Both the position numbers and the translations under genes were made by a program. Shown here piece by piece: positions 17,132 through 25,117 of a stretch of 64,000 nt of DNA. The notes beneath the pieces were generated by a model that made no database searches, was not told the DNA's origin, and saw only the letters and a program-made list of their open reading frames with translations. Location: contig NZ_KB890024.1 in assembly GCF_000372965.1 (NCBI RefSeq), forward strand, positions 248,001 to 312,000, read 5' to 3'. This DNA is from Hoeflea sp. 108. Its GTDB lineage: Bacteria; Pseudomonadota; Alphaproteobacteria; Rhizobiales; Rhizobiaceae. The first letter of the stretch is position 1. The number at the start of each line of letters is the position of its first letter.

Positions 17132-18153
17132 GAGCGGCCTCCCTGGCTCTTGGCTTCGGGGTTTTGCATCTTCGGGGCGCGGCGGGCCTGCCGGGCGGCC
17201 AGCTTGACGCGCTGGTAAGCGAAGCGCTTCTCGCGTTCCTGCGGGTCGGTGGTGACGCGCACCCAGCTGGCAAAGAGGTTGACGGCGAGCACGGTGACGG
17301 CGATCGACAGGCCGGGGAAGGTGATCAGCCACCAGGCGACGAAGATGTAGTCGCGGCCGTTGGCGACATCCAGGCCCCAGCTCGTCGCCGGCGGCTGTAC
17401 GCCGAGCCCGAGGAAGGAGAGCGCTGCTTCCGCCAGCACGATGTTGGTGAATTCGAGGATGCCGAGCGTCAAAAGCGGCGAGATCAGATTGGGCAAGATG
17501 TGGCGGAACACCACCCTGGATGTCTTGCAGCCGATCATTTCGGCAGCCTCGACATAAGGCGTCTGGCGCACCGAAAGCACGATGCCCCGCACGACGCGGG
17601 CATAGACCATCCAGTTGGTGATCGCGAGCACGATGATCATCGTCGTCATGCTCGGGCCGATGACCGAGATCACCAGCAGGATCAAAAGCAGGCCCGGGAA
17701 GGCTACCTGCACGTCGACGATGCGCATGATGATGGAGTCGGCGCGACCGCCCTTGAAGCCGGCCCACAGGCCGAGCACCACGCCGAAGGTTCCCGCCGAC
17801 AGCACCACGACAACGCCGACCAAAAGCGAGGCGCGGGCGCCGTAGATGACGCGCGAAAGCACGTCGCGGCCGAGATGGTCGGTGCCCAGGATGTGGTCCC
17901 AGCTGCCCTTTGGCAGCCAGGCCGGCGGCTTGAGCCTTGAGACGACCGACTGCGCTGCCGGATCGTAGGGCGCAATCAGCGGAGCGAAGATCGCCATCAG
18001 CAGAAGTGCCACGATGACGGCGAAACCGAGCGTGCCGAGCTTGTCAGGCCAGAGCTCGCGGCCGAACTCGTCGAGCTTTGCCCAGAGGGACGGGCCGCGC
18101 CTTGAGGTCTTGGCGGTCACGACCGGCGTCGTCACAGGCATGGGGATAGCCAT
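17128..18153 (-). CDS. Peptide-type ABC importer permease (DppC-like)
   Basis: 341-residue inner-membrane subunit with about six membrane segments. The N-terminal LGTLGFAVIVALLLMAIFAP helix, the HILGTDHLGRDVLSR motif and the EAA loop near YVEAAEMIGCKTSRVVFRH are characteristic of DppC/OppC. The C-terminus is longer and more basic than usual (KLAARQARRAPKMQNPEA). It starts one base downstream of the DppB-like gene and overlaps the DppD-like gene. Confidence 0.92.
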
Positions 18154-18154
18154 C

Positions 18155-19075
18155 TCAAGCCAACCTTATCCGGGGATCGATGAGTTTGTAGATGACGTCG
18201 AGGCCGACATTGATGACCACGATCAGCACCGCCACCGTGAAGACGATCGCCTGCAGCAGGAACAGGTCGCTCTTCTGGATCGCCTGCATGGCCGTCAACC
18301 CGAGGCCGGGCCAGGCGAACACGGTCTCGACCACGACGGTGTAGCCGGCCAGCGCACTGATCAGCTCCCAACCTGCCAGCGTCACGAACGGCACCAGCGT
18401 GTTGCGCATCGCATGCACCATGACGACGCGCGGAAAGCGCAGTCCCTTGGCGCGCGCCGTGCGCACATATTGCTGGTTCAGCTCGTCGATCATCGACGAG
18501 CGCACCAGCATCACCAGCCGCGCCAGCGACGGCATGGCGAGCGTGATCGCCGGCAAAATGAAATAGGGCAGGCCGCCCATGCCCGATGTCGGCAGCCATC
18601 TCAGCGTCACCGCAAAGAACACGATGAGGATGAGCCCGAACCAGAATTGCGGCAGCGACAACCCGAACAAGCCTACGAAAACAGTGGTACGGTCCACCCA
18701 TCCGCCGGGCCTTAGTGCCGCGATCGCGCCCAAAGGCAGCGCCAGCACGATCGCCAGGCCGAGGCCGGCGCCGATCAGCATCAGCGTGTTGGGCAGGCGT
18801 TCGAGCACGACATCGAGTGCCGGCCGGCGCTGCCACAAGCTTTCGCCGAAATCGAGCCGCGCGAGATCGCCGACGAAATCGACGAACTGCTCGCCCATCG
18901 GCCGGTCGAGGCCGAATTGCTGTGCGAAGGCCGCGCGCTGCGCGTCGGTTGCCGAAAGCGGCAACATGACCTTTACCGGGTCGCCGACCATGCGGGTGGC
19001 GATGAAAACGATCAGAGTCACACCGATAACGACAAGCAGGCCTTGTCCGATGCGGCGGAGCAGAAAACCACCCAT
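18155..19075 (-). CDS. Peptide-type ABC importer permease (DppB-like)
   Basis: 306-residue inner-membrane permease of the DppB/OppB type. MGGFLLRRIGQGLLVVIGV is the standard first helix, followed by the GDPVKVMLP periplasmic motif and an EAA loop including YVRTARAKGLRFPRVVMVH. ATG 19075 follows GGAGAGGACT; an in-frame ATG at 19087 is the alternative. It is separated from the binding-protein gene by about 95 bases that can form two hairpins. Confidence 0.92.
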   Translation of the reverse strand: MGGFLLRRIGQGLLVVIGVTLIVFIATRMVGDPVKVMLPLSATDAQRAAFAQQFGLDRPMGEQFVDFVGDLARLDFGESLWQRRPALDVVLERLPNTLMLIGAGLGLAIVLALPLGAIAALRPGGWVDRTTVFVGLFGLSLPQFWFGLILIVFFAVTLRWLPTSGMGGLPYFILPAITLAMPSLARLVMLVRSSMIDELNQQYVRTARAKGLRFPRVVMVHAMRNTLVPFVTLAGWELISALAGYTVVVETVFAWPGLGLTAMQAIQKSDLFLLQAIVFTVAVLIVVINVGLDVIYKLIDPRIRLA

Positions 19076-19095
19076 AGTCCTCTCCATTGCCTGAA

Positions 19096-19157
19096 GCCGG
19101 CTCCCCCGAGCCGGCCTCAGAATTTCCGGGGTCCGCTTATGTTTTTATGTCGGACCC
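19096..19157 (-). promoter_or_regulatory. Two hairpins between binding-protein and permease genes
   Basis: GCCGGCTC/GAGCCGGC with a CCCC loop (19096-19115) and GGGTCCG/CGGACCC (19129-19157) lie in the gap between the DppA-like and DppB-like genes. Neither has a following T-run. Such hairpins commonly protect the upstream binding-protein mRNA so that it exceeds the permeases; that role is inferred. Confidence 0.5.
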
Positions 19158-19170
19158 GCGTTCTCCAATA

Positions 19171-20655
19171 TTATTCCGTGACCTTCATCTCCTTGACTAG
19201 GAGTTTGGAGTCGACACGCGGCTGCCATTCGAGGCGCTTGGAGAAGCCGTAGATGTCCTGCTGGTTGAGCAGCGGGACGAGATACGACAGATCGTACGAC
19301 TTCTTGGTGATGGCGTCGTACATGGCCTGGCGCTTCTCGACGTCGGTCTCGATCCTGGCGGCGTTGATCTGGTCCGACATTTCCTGGTCGCTGTTGGACG
19401 CGGAACTCGCCTTGCTCTGTAGCACCGATGTCATTTCACGGTCGACGTCGAGCAGTTCGTTGGAGTTCGACAGGAAGACCGCATCCGGCCGCTTGTTCTT
19501 GTCGAACAGCTGGTTGAGGTACTCGCCGAAGTCCTCGATCTTGATGTCGACGTTGAGGCCTGCATCCTTCCAATAGGCGCCGACGGCCTCGATCAGTTCG
19601 CGGTCCTTGAGCCAGCGGCCGGCTTCGCCGACGAGCTTGACGGTCTTGCCCTCGGCGCCCGCTTCCTTGATCAGGGCCTTCGCCTTGTCGACGTCGAACA
19701 CGTAGTCAGGCAGCGCCTTGTTGTAGCCGAAGGCCTTGGGGTTGACGACCTGTCCCTTGGCCGGCGTGGCGTAGCCGCCAAACAGGCTCTCGGCCAGCGC
19801 CTTGCGGTCGACCGAAATGTTCATGGCCTCGCGGACGCGCGGGTCCTTGGTCACCTCGTTGTCGGTCGACACGATCATGAGCGTCGTTTCGAGGCCGCTG
19901 ACGGCCGCGAATTTCGGCGCCTGCTCGGCGAATTCCGGCAACAGGTTGGTGATGACGTCGAGCTCGCCGGCCATCAAGCCCGACAGGCGGGTGCCGGACT
20001 CGCCGACGAACCGGTAGGTCACCTTGTCGATCGCAGGTGCGCCGCCCCAATAGTCGGCGTTCTTCTCCAGTACGATATCCTGGCCGCGGTTCCAGCTGGT
20101 GAACTTGTAGGGACCGGTGCCCGAAGGCGCCTCGGCAAACTTGGCATCGCCCGAATAGGCGGCCGGGATCATCTTCATCCAGTACATGCGCGACGGCAGG
20201 ATCGGGTCGGGACCTGAAGTCAGGATGCGCACGGTCAGGTCGTCGACCTTCTCGGCGCCGGTGATGGTGCCGAAATAGGCCATCTGCTCGGACTTCAGCG
20301 CCGGGTCGATGACGCGCTTGACGCTGTTGACCACGGCGTCCGCATTGAACGCCTCGCCATTGTGGAACTTGACGTCGGGCCGGAGCTTGAACTCCCAGGT
20401 CTTGGCGTCGACCTGCGTCGGGGCCGCAGCCGCGAGGCCCGCGACCAGCTCGCCCTCGGGCGTGCGCGCCATCAGCGTTTCATAGACGTTGTCATTGATC
20501 GCGCGCTCGCCGCCGTCGTCGCGCACCTGCGGATCGAGTGTCGACGGCTCGGAGCCAATTGCGATGGTGATGTCTGCTGCCTCCGCCGTCAGCGGCGAAA
20601 GCGCCATGATGGCCGCCAAGGCGGCACTGCTTGCCAGTCTCGTCAATAAGTTCAT
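19171..20655 (-). CDS. Peptide-type ABC importer binding protein (family 5)
   Basis: 494-residue periplasmic solute-binding protein (SBP family 5, DppA/OppA fold). A Sec signal peptide ends near PLTAEAA-DITIA; the mature part begins with IAIGSEPSTLDPQVRDDG and contains the RPDVKFHNGEAFNADAVVNS family motif. ATG 20655 is preceded by GGTGG. It heads the operon to 15089 and would set uptake specificity for a peptide, opine or related amide. A TTGTATGCAA palindrome at 20754-20767 lies in its promoter. Confidence 0.93.
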   Translation of the reverse strand: MNLLTRLASSAALAAIMALSPLTAEAADITIAIGSEPSTLDPQVRDDGGERAINDNVYETLMARTPEGELVAGLAAAAPTQVDAKTWEFKLRPDVKFHNGEAFNADAVVNSVKRVIDPALKSEQMAYFGTITGAEKVDDLTVRILTSGPDPILPSRMYWMKMIPAAYSGDAKFAEAPSGTGPYKFTSWNRGQDIVLEKNADYWGGAPAIDKVTYRFVGESGTRLSGLMAGELDVITNLLPEFAEQAPKFAAVSGLETTLMIVSTDNEVTKDPRVREAMNISVDRKALAESLFGGYATPAKGQVVNPKAFGYNKALPDYVFDVDKAKALIKEAGAEGKTVKLVGEAGRWLKDRELIEAVGAYWKDAGLNVDIKIEDFGEYLNQLFDKNKRPDAVFLSNSNELLDVDREMTSVLQSKASSASNSDQEMSDQINAARIETDVEKRQAMYDAITKKSYDLSYLVPLLNQQDIYGFSKRLEWQPRVDSKLLVKEMKVTE

Positions 20656-20753
20656 CGGTCCACCCATTAGCTATGACAATAAAAGCGAGCGAAGTGCGCA
20701 GTCTTGAGCTGCGCTGATATCGCGGGTCGCCACATCCCTCGGCAAGAAGAGTG

Positions 20754-20767
20754 GATTGTATGCAATC
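20754..20767. promoter_or_regulatory. Palindrome upstream of the peptide ABC operon
   Basis: GATTGTATGCAATC (GATTG/CAATC arms around TATG), 99 bases before the binding-protein start. It resembles the TATAC-containing island operators only loosely, so membership of that regulon is tentative. Confidence 0.35.
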
Positions 20768-20941
20768 GACTGTCAAGCGAATGTTGATCAACTTTTGGCC
20801 TGGCATGATGCAGTCAACTGAAGGTGCCCTGAAACATCAATCAAATAGTTGAAATTGCTCAAAATTTAGAACGCGATTGCTGAAATTTCGTTCATGAATA
20901 GCAGCTGCGCAGATCGCGATAGCCAGCTTTCTGGTCATTTC

Positions 20942-20960
20942 TTGCATATAGTATACCAAA
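20942..20960. promoter_or_regulatory. Shared-regulon operator-like copy 3
   Basis: TTGCATATAGTATACCAA keeps the TTG/CCAA flanks and the GTATACC half of the island operator in the same orientation as the copy at 38602. It lies about 290 bases before the peptide ABC operon and just left of a decayed amidase fragment; it could control the ABC operon or be a relic of the lost gene's promoter. Confidence 0.45.
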
Positions 20961-21099
20961 AATGGCCACGAAATGGCCAGACGGGACGCTGTTATGGCTG
21001 TTTCCAGGGGGAAGACCGAGTGCCAGTAGAGCGCGGGACCGACCCTGGCATCAAGAGTTTTCGATGCAACCAGACACAGTTTCGTATTATCGTGTCTAC

Positions 21100-21383
21100 C
21101 GGGACGACTTTATTCTCGGATGCGTGTTGCTGACGTCATTGGTGATGACGCGCCTCATTCTGGCAATAAATCTTCCGGACTTTCGTCAGCTGCTATCGCA
21201 ATTCGCGAACCGAGGGCTACCAGGCATTTGGATCATGCCTGGCATCGGGCTTCGCCGGTCGAGTTGGGATATTGACTGACCAAGATTCCGCTTGGCGTCC
21301 AATTTGTCGGTTACCTGCTCGGCGACTATGCGCTGCTTGTCGCCGCCGGTCAGCTCGAAATGCGCTGTTCCCCGCCTCTTTAG
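21100..21383 (+). pseudogene. Decayed C-terminal fragment of an amidase-signature enzyme
   Basis: On the plus strand, about 60 codons to 21275 read VLLTSLVMTRL then FANRGLPGIWIMPGIG, like the amidase-family late region (LLTP... N-x-x-GLPAI-x-P-x-G). After a frame change near 21276 the next frame reads PLGVQFVGYLLGDYALLVAA and then GQLE, the typical C-terminus (PIGVQxVG...LL..A..LE), and stops at 21383. No catalytic triad region is present. It is convergent with the intact amidase gene ten bases away. The rest of the 700-base gap (20656-21100) shows only the operator-like sites. Read as a gene remnant left by rearrangement. Confidence 0.5.
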
Positions 21384-21392
21384 GCGCGGGTG

Positions 21393-22769
21393 TCACGCCT
21401 GGCTGAAATAGCGCGGCGGCAGGTGCACGGCATCCGGGTTCAACCGCTCGAACACCGCAGCCATGTCGAACAGCCGGTTCTCGGACCCGCTTGCGCCCAG
21501 AATCTGCACGCCTGCCGGCATACCGCTTGCCGCCTTGCCGAAAGGAAAGGCAAGTGCCGGGTGTCCGGTCAGGTTGGCCAGGATGTTGGGGATTGGCTCC
21601 TCAAGAAAGTAGAACTTGTCGACTGTCCTGAGCGGTCCGGCCGAGGCGAGCGCCCCCGGCATCAGCAGGGCATCGACCCGCGCCAGCTGCGTATCGAGCT
21701 TGTGCCTAAGGATGCCGCGCAGCCGTTCGGCTGCCACGAGGTCGGTTGCGGCAAGGCATTCACCCGCCAGCGAGCGGCCGCGGAACATTTCGCCGAAGGC
21801 GGAAAAATTGCTGCGCACCTCGGTGCCGTATTGGGTGGCGATCTCGGCCATCATCACGATGGCGCCGGGCGCGTGGAAGGTCTCCAGCGGCGGCAGGTCG
21901 ACTTCGACGATCTCGCCGCCATGGCTGGCGAAAAGCTCAAGCGTCTTGGCCATTGCCGCCGCCATCTCGGGCCTCAGCTTGTCGCTAAGCCCCCAGCCGT
22001 CTGGCGATATGCCGAGCCGCATGCCGGCGAAGCCCGGCTCGTCGGCATAGGGCGGCCGCGTCCATTTTGTGCCCGACATCACGGCATGCAGGATGCGGCA
22101 GTCCTCGACCCGTGCCGCGATTGGGCCGCAATGGTCCATCGAGCGGGCAAGCGTGTCGACGCCGTCGACCGGCACGACGCCGAAGCCCGGCTTCAGGCCG
22201 ACCATGCCGCACATGGTCGAGGGCAGGCGGATCGAGCCGGCCGTGTCGGTTGCAACCGAGCCCTTGCACAGCCCGCCGGCGACGGTCACGCCCGAGCCGC
22301 TCGACGATCCTCCGGGAAACATCTCGGTATTCCAGGGGTTGCGCGCCGGCGGAAACGGCAGGTCAAAAGACGGTCCTCCGAAGGCGAGCTCATGGCAATT
22401 GGCCTTGCCGATGACGATGGCGCCTGACGCTCGGAGGCGGCTCACGACTGGCGCGTCGGCCTTTGGCTTCCTGCTGAGCCGCGAATGCGAAGCGCCGGTG
22501 TTGGGCATGCCGGCGACATCGACAATATCCTTGACCGAGACCGGCACACCGGCCAACGGGCCGACCTTCTCGCCGGCCGCGATCCGCGCGTCGAGCGCCC
22601 TTGCCTCCGTCAGCGCCGCATCAGTCGCGACATGGACGTAGCCTGACAACGCGCCGTCGAAACGCGCGATGCGGTCGAGGAAATGGGCTGTTACCTCCAC
22701 CGCGGAAATCTCCCGCTGCGCCACCCCTGAAGCGATCTGTGCGATCGGCATGCGCTCGAACGGCGTCAT
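21393..22769 (-). CDS. Amidase-signature family hydrolase
   Basis: 458-residue Ser-cisSer-Lys amidohydrolase that cleaves a C-N amide bond in the cytosol. The triad is visible: K80 in PVSVKD, the cis-serine in the GGSSSGSG stretch (155-160) and nucleophile S179 in DTAGSIRLP. The C-terminal PAGVQILG motif is intact. ATG 22769 overlaps the stop of an upstream 58-codon gene by four bases (ATGA), implying coupled translation. The promoter shared with a divergent FAD oxidase has a TATAC palindrome. Substrate unknown; with the peptide-type importer it could release an amine or amino acid from an amide conjugate. Confidence 0.92.
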   Translation of the reverse strand: MTPFERMPIAQIASGVAQREISAVEVTAHFLDRIARFDGALSGYVHVATDAALTEARALDARIAAGEKVGPLAGVPVSVKDIVDVAGMPNTGASHSRLSRKPKADAPVVSRLRASGAIVIGKANCHELAFGGPSFDLPFPPARNPWNTEMFPGGSSSGSGVTVAGGLCKGSVATDTAGSIRLPSTMCGMVGLKPGFGVVPVDGVDTLARSMDHCGPIAARVEDCRILHAVMSGTKWTRPPYADEPGFAGMRLGISPDGWGLSDKLRPEMAAAMAKTLELFASHGGEIVEVDLPPLETFHAPGAIVMMAEIATQYGTEVRSNFSAFGEMFRGRSLAGECLAATDLVAAERLRGILRHKLDTQLARVDALLMPGALASAGPLRTVDKFYFLEEPIPNILANLTGHPALAFPFGKAASGMPAGVQILGASGSENRLFDMAAVFERLNPDAVHLPPRYFSQA

Positions 22770-22942
22770 CGTCCGACACCCTTGTCGTGCTCGGCGAGCA
22801 GCTCGGCCACGCGCCTGGCCAGCCGGTCGAGGATGGCTGTGCCGCGGGCGAAGTCGGCGACCTCGGCAGCAGATGCTTCCTGAGGCAACGAGATCGCCGG
22901 GCCCGCCGGCGTCGGCGTGGGAGGCGTGGTCACTTCACGCAT
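22766..22942 (-). CDS. Small protein translationally coupled to the amidase
   Basis: 58 residues: a Thr/Pro-rich N-terminus then an amphipathic helical part, EVADFARGTAILDRLARRVA. ATG 22942 follows GGAGG closely. Its stop overlaps the amidase start by four bases, so it is very likely translated. Small subunits are known beside amidases (AtzG with AtzE), but I do not see convincing AtzG sequence features, so a partner or leader role is inferred from position alone. Confidence 0.6.
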   Translation of the reverse strand: MREVTTPPTPTPAGPAISLPQEASAAEVADFARGTAILDRLARRVAELLAEHDKGVGR

Positions 22943-22974
22943 GGTTCCTCCACATCGAGGCAAATTTGGAATTG

Positions 22975-22991
22975 ATCAGTATACATCTGAT
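22975..22991. promoter_or_regulatory. Shared-regulon operator-like copy 4
   Basis: ATCAGTATACATCTGAT contains the CAGTATAC core of the island operators, here with ATCAG/CTGAT outer arms. It sits between the divergent amidase unit (start 22942) and the FAD oxidase (start 23027), placed to control both. Confidence 0.5.
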
Positions 22992-23026
22992 GTGCATTCT
23001 GCATTTAGAGGATGTAGGGAGAGAGA

Positions 23027-24286
23027 TTGGATTTGTTGGAAAAGCGCTTTGACGTCGTGGTGGTTGGCGGTGGCATTGTCGGCCTTTCGGTAGCTCTGGA
23101 AGTCCAGTCGCACGGTCTCTCGGCAGCCATAGTCGATCCAGGCGTGGTCACCGACCGAGCGTCCTACGGCAATGCTGGGGTGCTCAGCCGTGGCTCGATC
23201 TTCCCGATGGCTGCGCCCGGCATCCGCTCCCGTTTGCCGCGTTATGCGCTTGGACGCGACATTGCCGTCCGCGCCCGCTTGCGCTCGCTGCCACATCTGT
23301 TGCCCTGGCTGACGCGTTTCCTGGTTGCTGCGGAGGAAGGCGCCTGGCGCCGCGCGGCCGCCGCTCTCGACCCGATGGTGGCGCAAGCCTTCGACCGTCA
23401 TGTCGCGATGGCCGAACTGGTCGGCGGCCGCCATCTCATCAAGCGCAATGGCTGGTTGAGGCTCTACCGCAACGCCGAGGGGCTCGCCGGCAGCAGGCTC
23501 GAACGTGAGGTGCTTGCCCAGCAGCGCGTCAGCTTCCACTGCCTCGACGAGGACGAGATCCGCCAGCTCGAACCGCATCTTGCCCACCGCTTCACCCACG
23601 GCATCTTCTTTCCCGACACCGGCTCGGTCGAGAGCCCGGGCGAACTGGTCGAACTGTATCGCGCTGCCGCCGAGGCGCGGGGCGCCGCCTTCGTCGCCGG
23701 AGCGGCCGATGCAATCATCGAGGCCGAGGGGGGAATGGCCGTTCGGGCAGGCAACCGCCGCATCGAGGGACGTCATGTTGTGCTGGCAGCCGGAGCACGT
23801 TCGGCAACGCTTGCCGCAACCCTCGGCTATCGTTTCCCGCTGGCGGCCGAACGCGGCTACCACCGACATTTTGAGTTGCCCGACGGTGTCGAGCTGCGCC
23901 GTCCGGTCTATGACGCTGCCGGCGGTTATGTACTGTCGCCGATGAACGGCAAGGTCAGGCTGCTCAGCGGCGTCGAGCTGGCGCGGCCCGACGATCCGCC
24001 TGACCACGTCCAGATAGAGGCTGTCGAGCCCGATGCGCGCAGGACGCTGGCCTTCACGCAGCCGGTCGAGGACACGCCGTGGCTGGGCAGCCGCCCGTCG
24101 ACGCCTGACGGGCTGCCGGTTATCGGTCGCGCCGCGCGCCATCCACACCTGGTCTTCGCCTTCGGCCACGGCCATATCGGCTTCGCAAACGGTCCGGCCA
24201 CAGGGGCTATCGTTGCCAGCCTGGTCGCGAGCCAGAAGCCGCCGCTGCCGGTCGAGGCTTTTTCGCCGGCCCGCTTTGGCGGCTAG
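23027..24286 (+). CDS. DadA-like FAD-dependent amino acid/amine oxidoreductase
   Basis: 419-residue flavoprotein of the DAO family, which oxidatively deaminates D-amino acids, glycine derivatives or secondary amines to imino/oxo products. It has the VVVVGGGIVGLSVALE dinucleotide motif, the SYGNAGVLS segment typical of DadA-type enzymes, and the C-terminal LVFAFGHGHIGFANGP FAD motif. No ATG fits; TTG 23027 is chosen, preceded by AGGGAGAGA. It is divergent from the amidase unit across an operator-like palindrome and convergent with an SDR. Its likely job is deamination of an intermediate in the island pathway; the acceptor (O2 or quinone) is unknown. Confidence 0.87.
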   Translation: MDLLEKRFDVVVVGGGIVGLSVALEVQSHGLSAAIVDPGVVTDRASYGNAGVLSRGSIFPMAAPGIRSRLPRYALGRDIAVRARLRSLPHLLPWLTRFLVAAEEGAWRRAAAALDPMVAQAFDRHVAMAELVGGRHLIKRNGWLRLYRNAEGLAGSRLEREVLAQQRVSFHCLDEDEIRQLEPHLAHRFTHGIFFPDTGSVESPGELVELYRAAAEARGAAFVAGAADAIIEAEGGMAVRAGNRRIEGRHVVLAAGARSATLAATLGYRFPLAAERGYHRHFELPDGVELRRPVYDAAGGYVLSPMNGKVRLLSGVELARPDDPPDHVQIEAVEPDARRTLAFTQPVEDTPWLGSRPSTPDGLPVIGRAARHPHLVFAFGHGHIGFANGPATGAIVASLVASQKPPLPVEAFSPARFGG

Positions 24287-24306
24287 GCAACCCATGGCAA
24301 ACCGGC

Positions 24307-25071
24307 TCACGGCAACGTCAGCCCGCCGTCGACATGCAGTGCCTGGCCGGTGATCTGGCTCGCCTCCCGCGACAACAGGAACTGGATCGCCGCGGCCACA
24401 TCGGCCGGTTCGGTCAGCTGGCCCGTCGGTGTCACCGCGATGGCCTTTTCCAGCGCCGAACTGGTGGCCGCGAAATGCCCCTTTGGGTCCTTGCGGGTGA
24501 AGCCGGGCACCACGCAGTTCACCGTCACGCCCTTGGGCGCGAGCTGGACCGCCATCGATTTCGCCAGGGCCTCCAGCGCACCCTTGCCGGCCGAGGTCGC
24601 CGGGAAGTGGATGTCGGCGGTGCCGAAGATATGGGCGACGAAGGAACTCACCACCACGACGCGGCCCCATTCGGAGGCATCGAGATCGGCCATGGCCGCA
24701 TTGACCAGCCTGAGCAGCGCCGTTGGCATCGTGGCGAAGGCCTGCTCCAGATCCTGGGGCTGCACTTCGCCCAGCGTCGAGCGCGCCGCCTGGGCGGCGT
24801 TGCTGACGATCTGGTCGACGCGGCCGAAGCGCTCGCGTGCCGCCGCCACCATCCTGGCCGGCACGTCGGGGTCGGCCAGATCGCCGACGACCATGTCCAC
24901 CACGGCACCTTTCCGCCCGCAGATCTCGGCCACTTCGCCCAGACCTTCGGCGTTCTTGCGCGTGTGCAGCACCAGGCCGACGCCCGGCGCCGAAAGCCGC
25001 CGCGCCGTCTCGGCGCCGATACCGCTGGCCGCCCCGGTGATGAGCACGATGCGATCGAATGTCCTGGCCAA
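24307..25071 (-). CDS. Atypical SDR oxidoreductase lacking the catalytic tyrosine
   Basis: 254 residues with an intact classical SDR cofactor domain: TGAASGIGAE, SNAAQ replacing NNAG, VVVSSF, and a C-terminal QALHVDGGLTLP typical of FabG-like enzymes. The YxxxK catalytic motif is TSAGK (in FPATSAGKGALEAL), so threonine replaces tyrosine while lysine is kept. I checked the DNA at about 24590-24605 and the codon is ACC. Tyrosine loss is known in 2,4-dienoyl-CoA reductase-type SDRs, so it may be active by another mechanism or be a binding protein. It lies 46 bases downstream of the GGT-family gene on the same strand. Confidence 0.85.
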   Translation of the reverse strand: MARTFDRIVLITGAASGIGAETARRLSAPGVGLVLHTRKNAEGLGEVAEICGRKGAVVDMVVGDLADPDVPARMVAAARERFGRVDQIVSNAAQAARSTLGEVQPQDLEQAFATMPTALLRLVNAAMADLDASEWGRVVVVSSFVAHIFGTADIHFPATSAGKGALEALAKSMAVQLAPKGVTVNCVVPGFTRKDPKGHFAATSSALEKAIAVTPTGQLTEPADVAAAIQFLLSREASQITGQALHVDGGLTLP

Positions 25072-25117
25072 ATCCCTGTCCCCGTTCTGTTGAGAAATAT
25101 GTCTAGAGGCTGACGGC

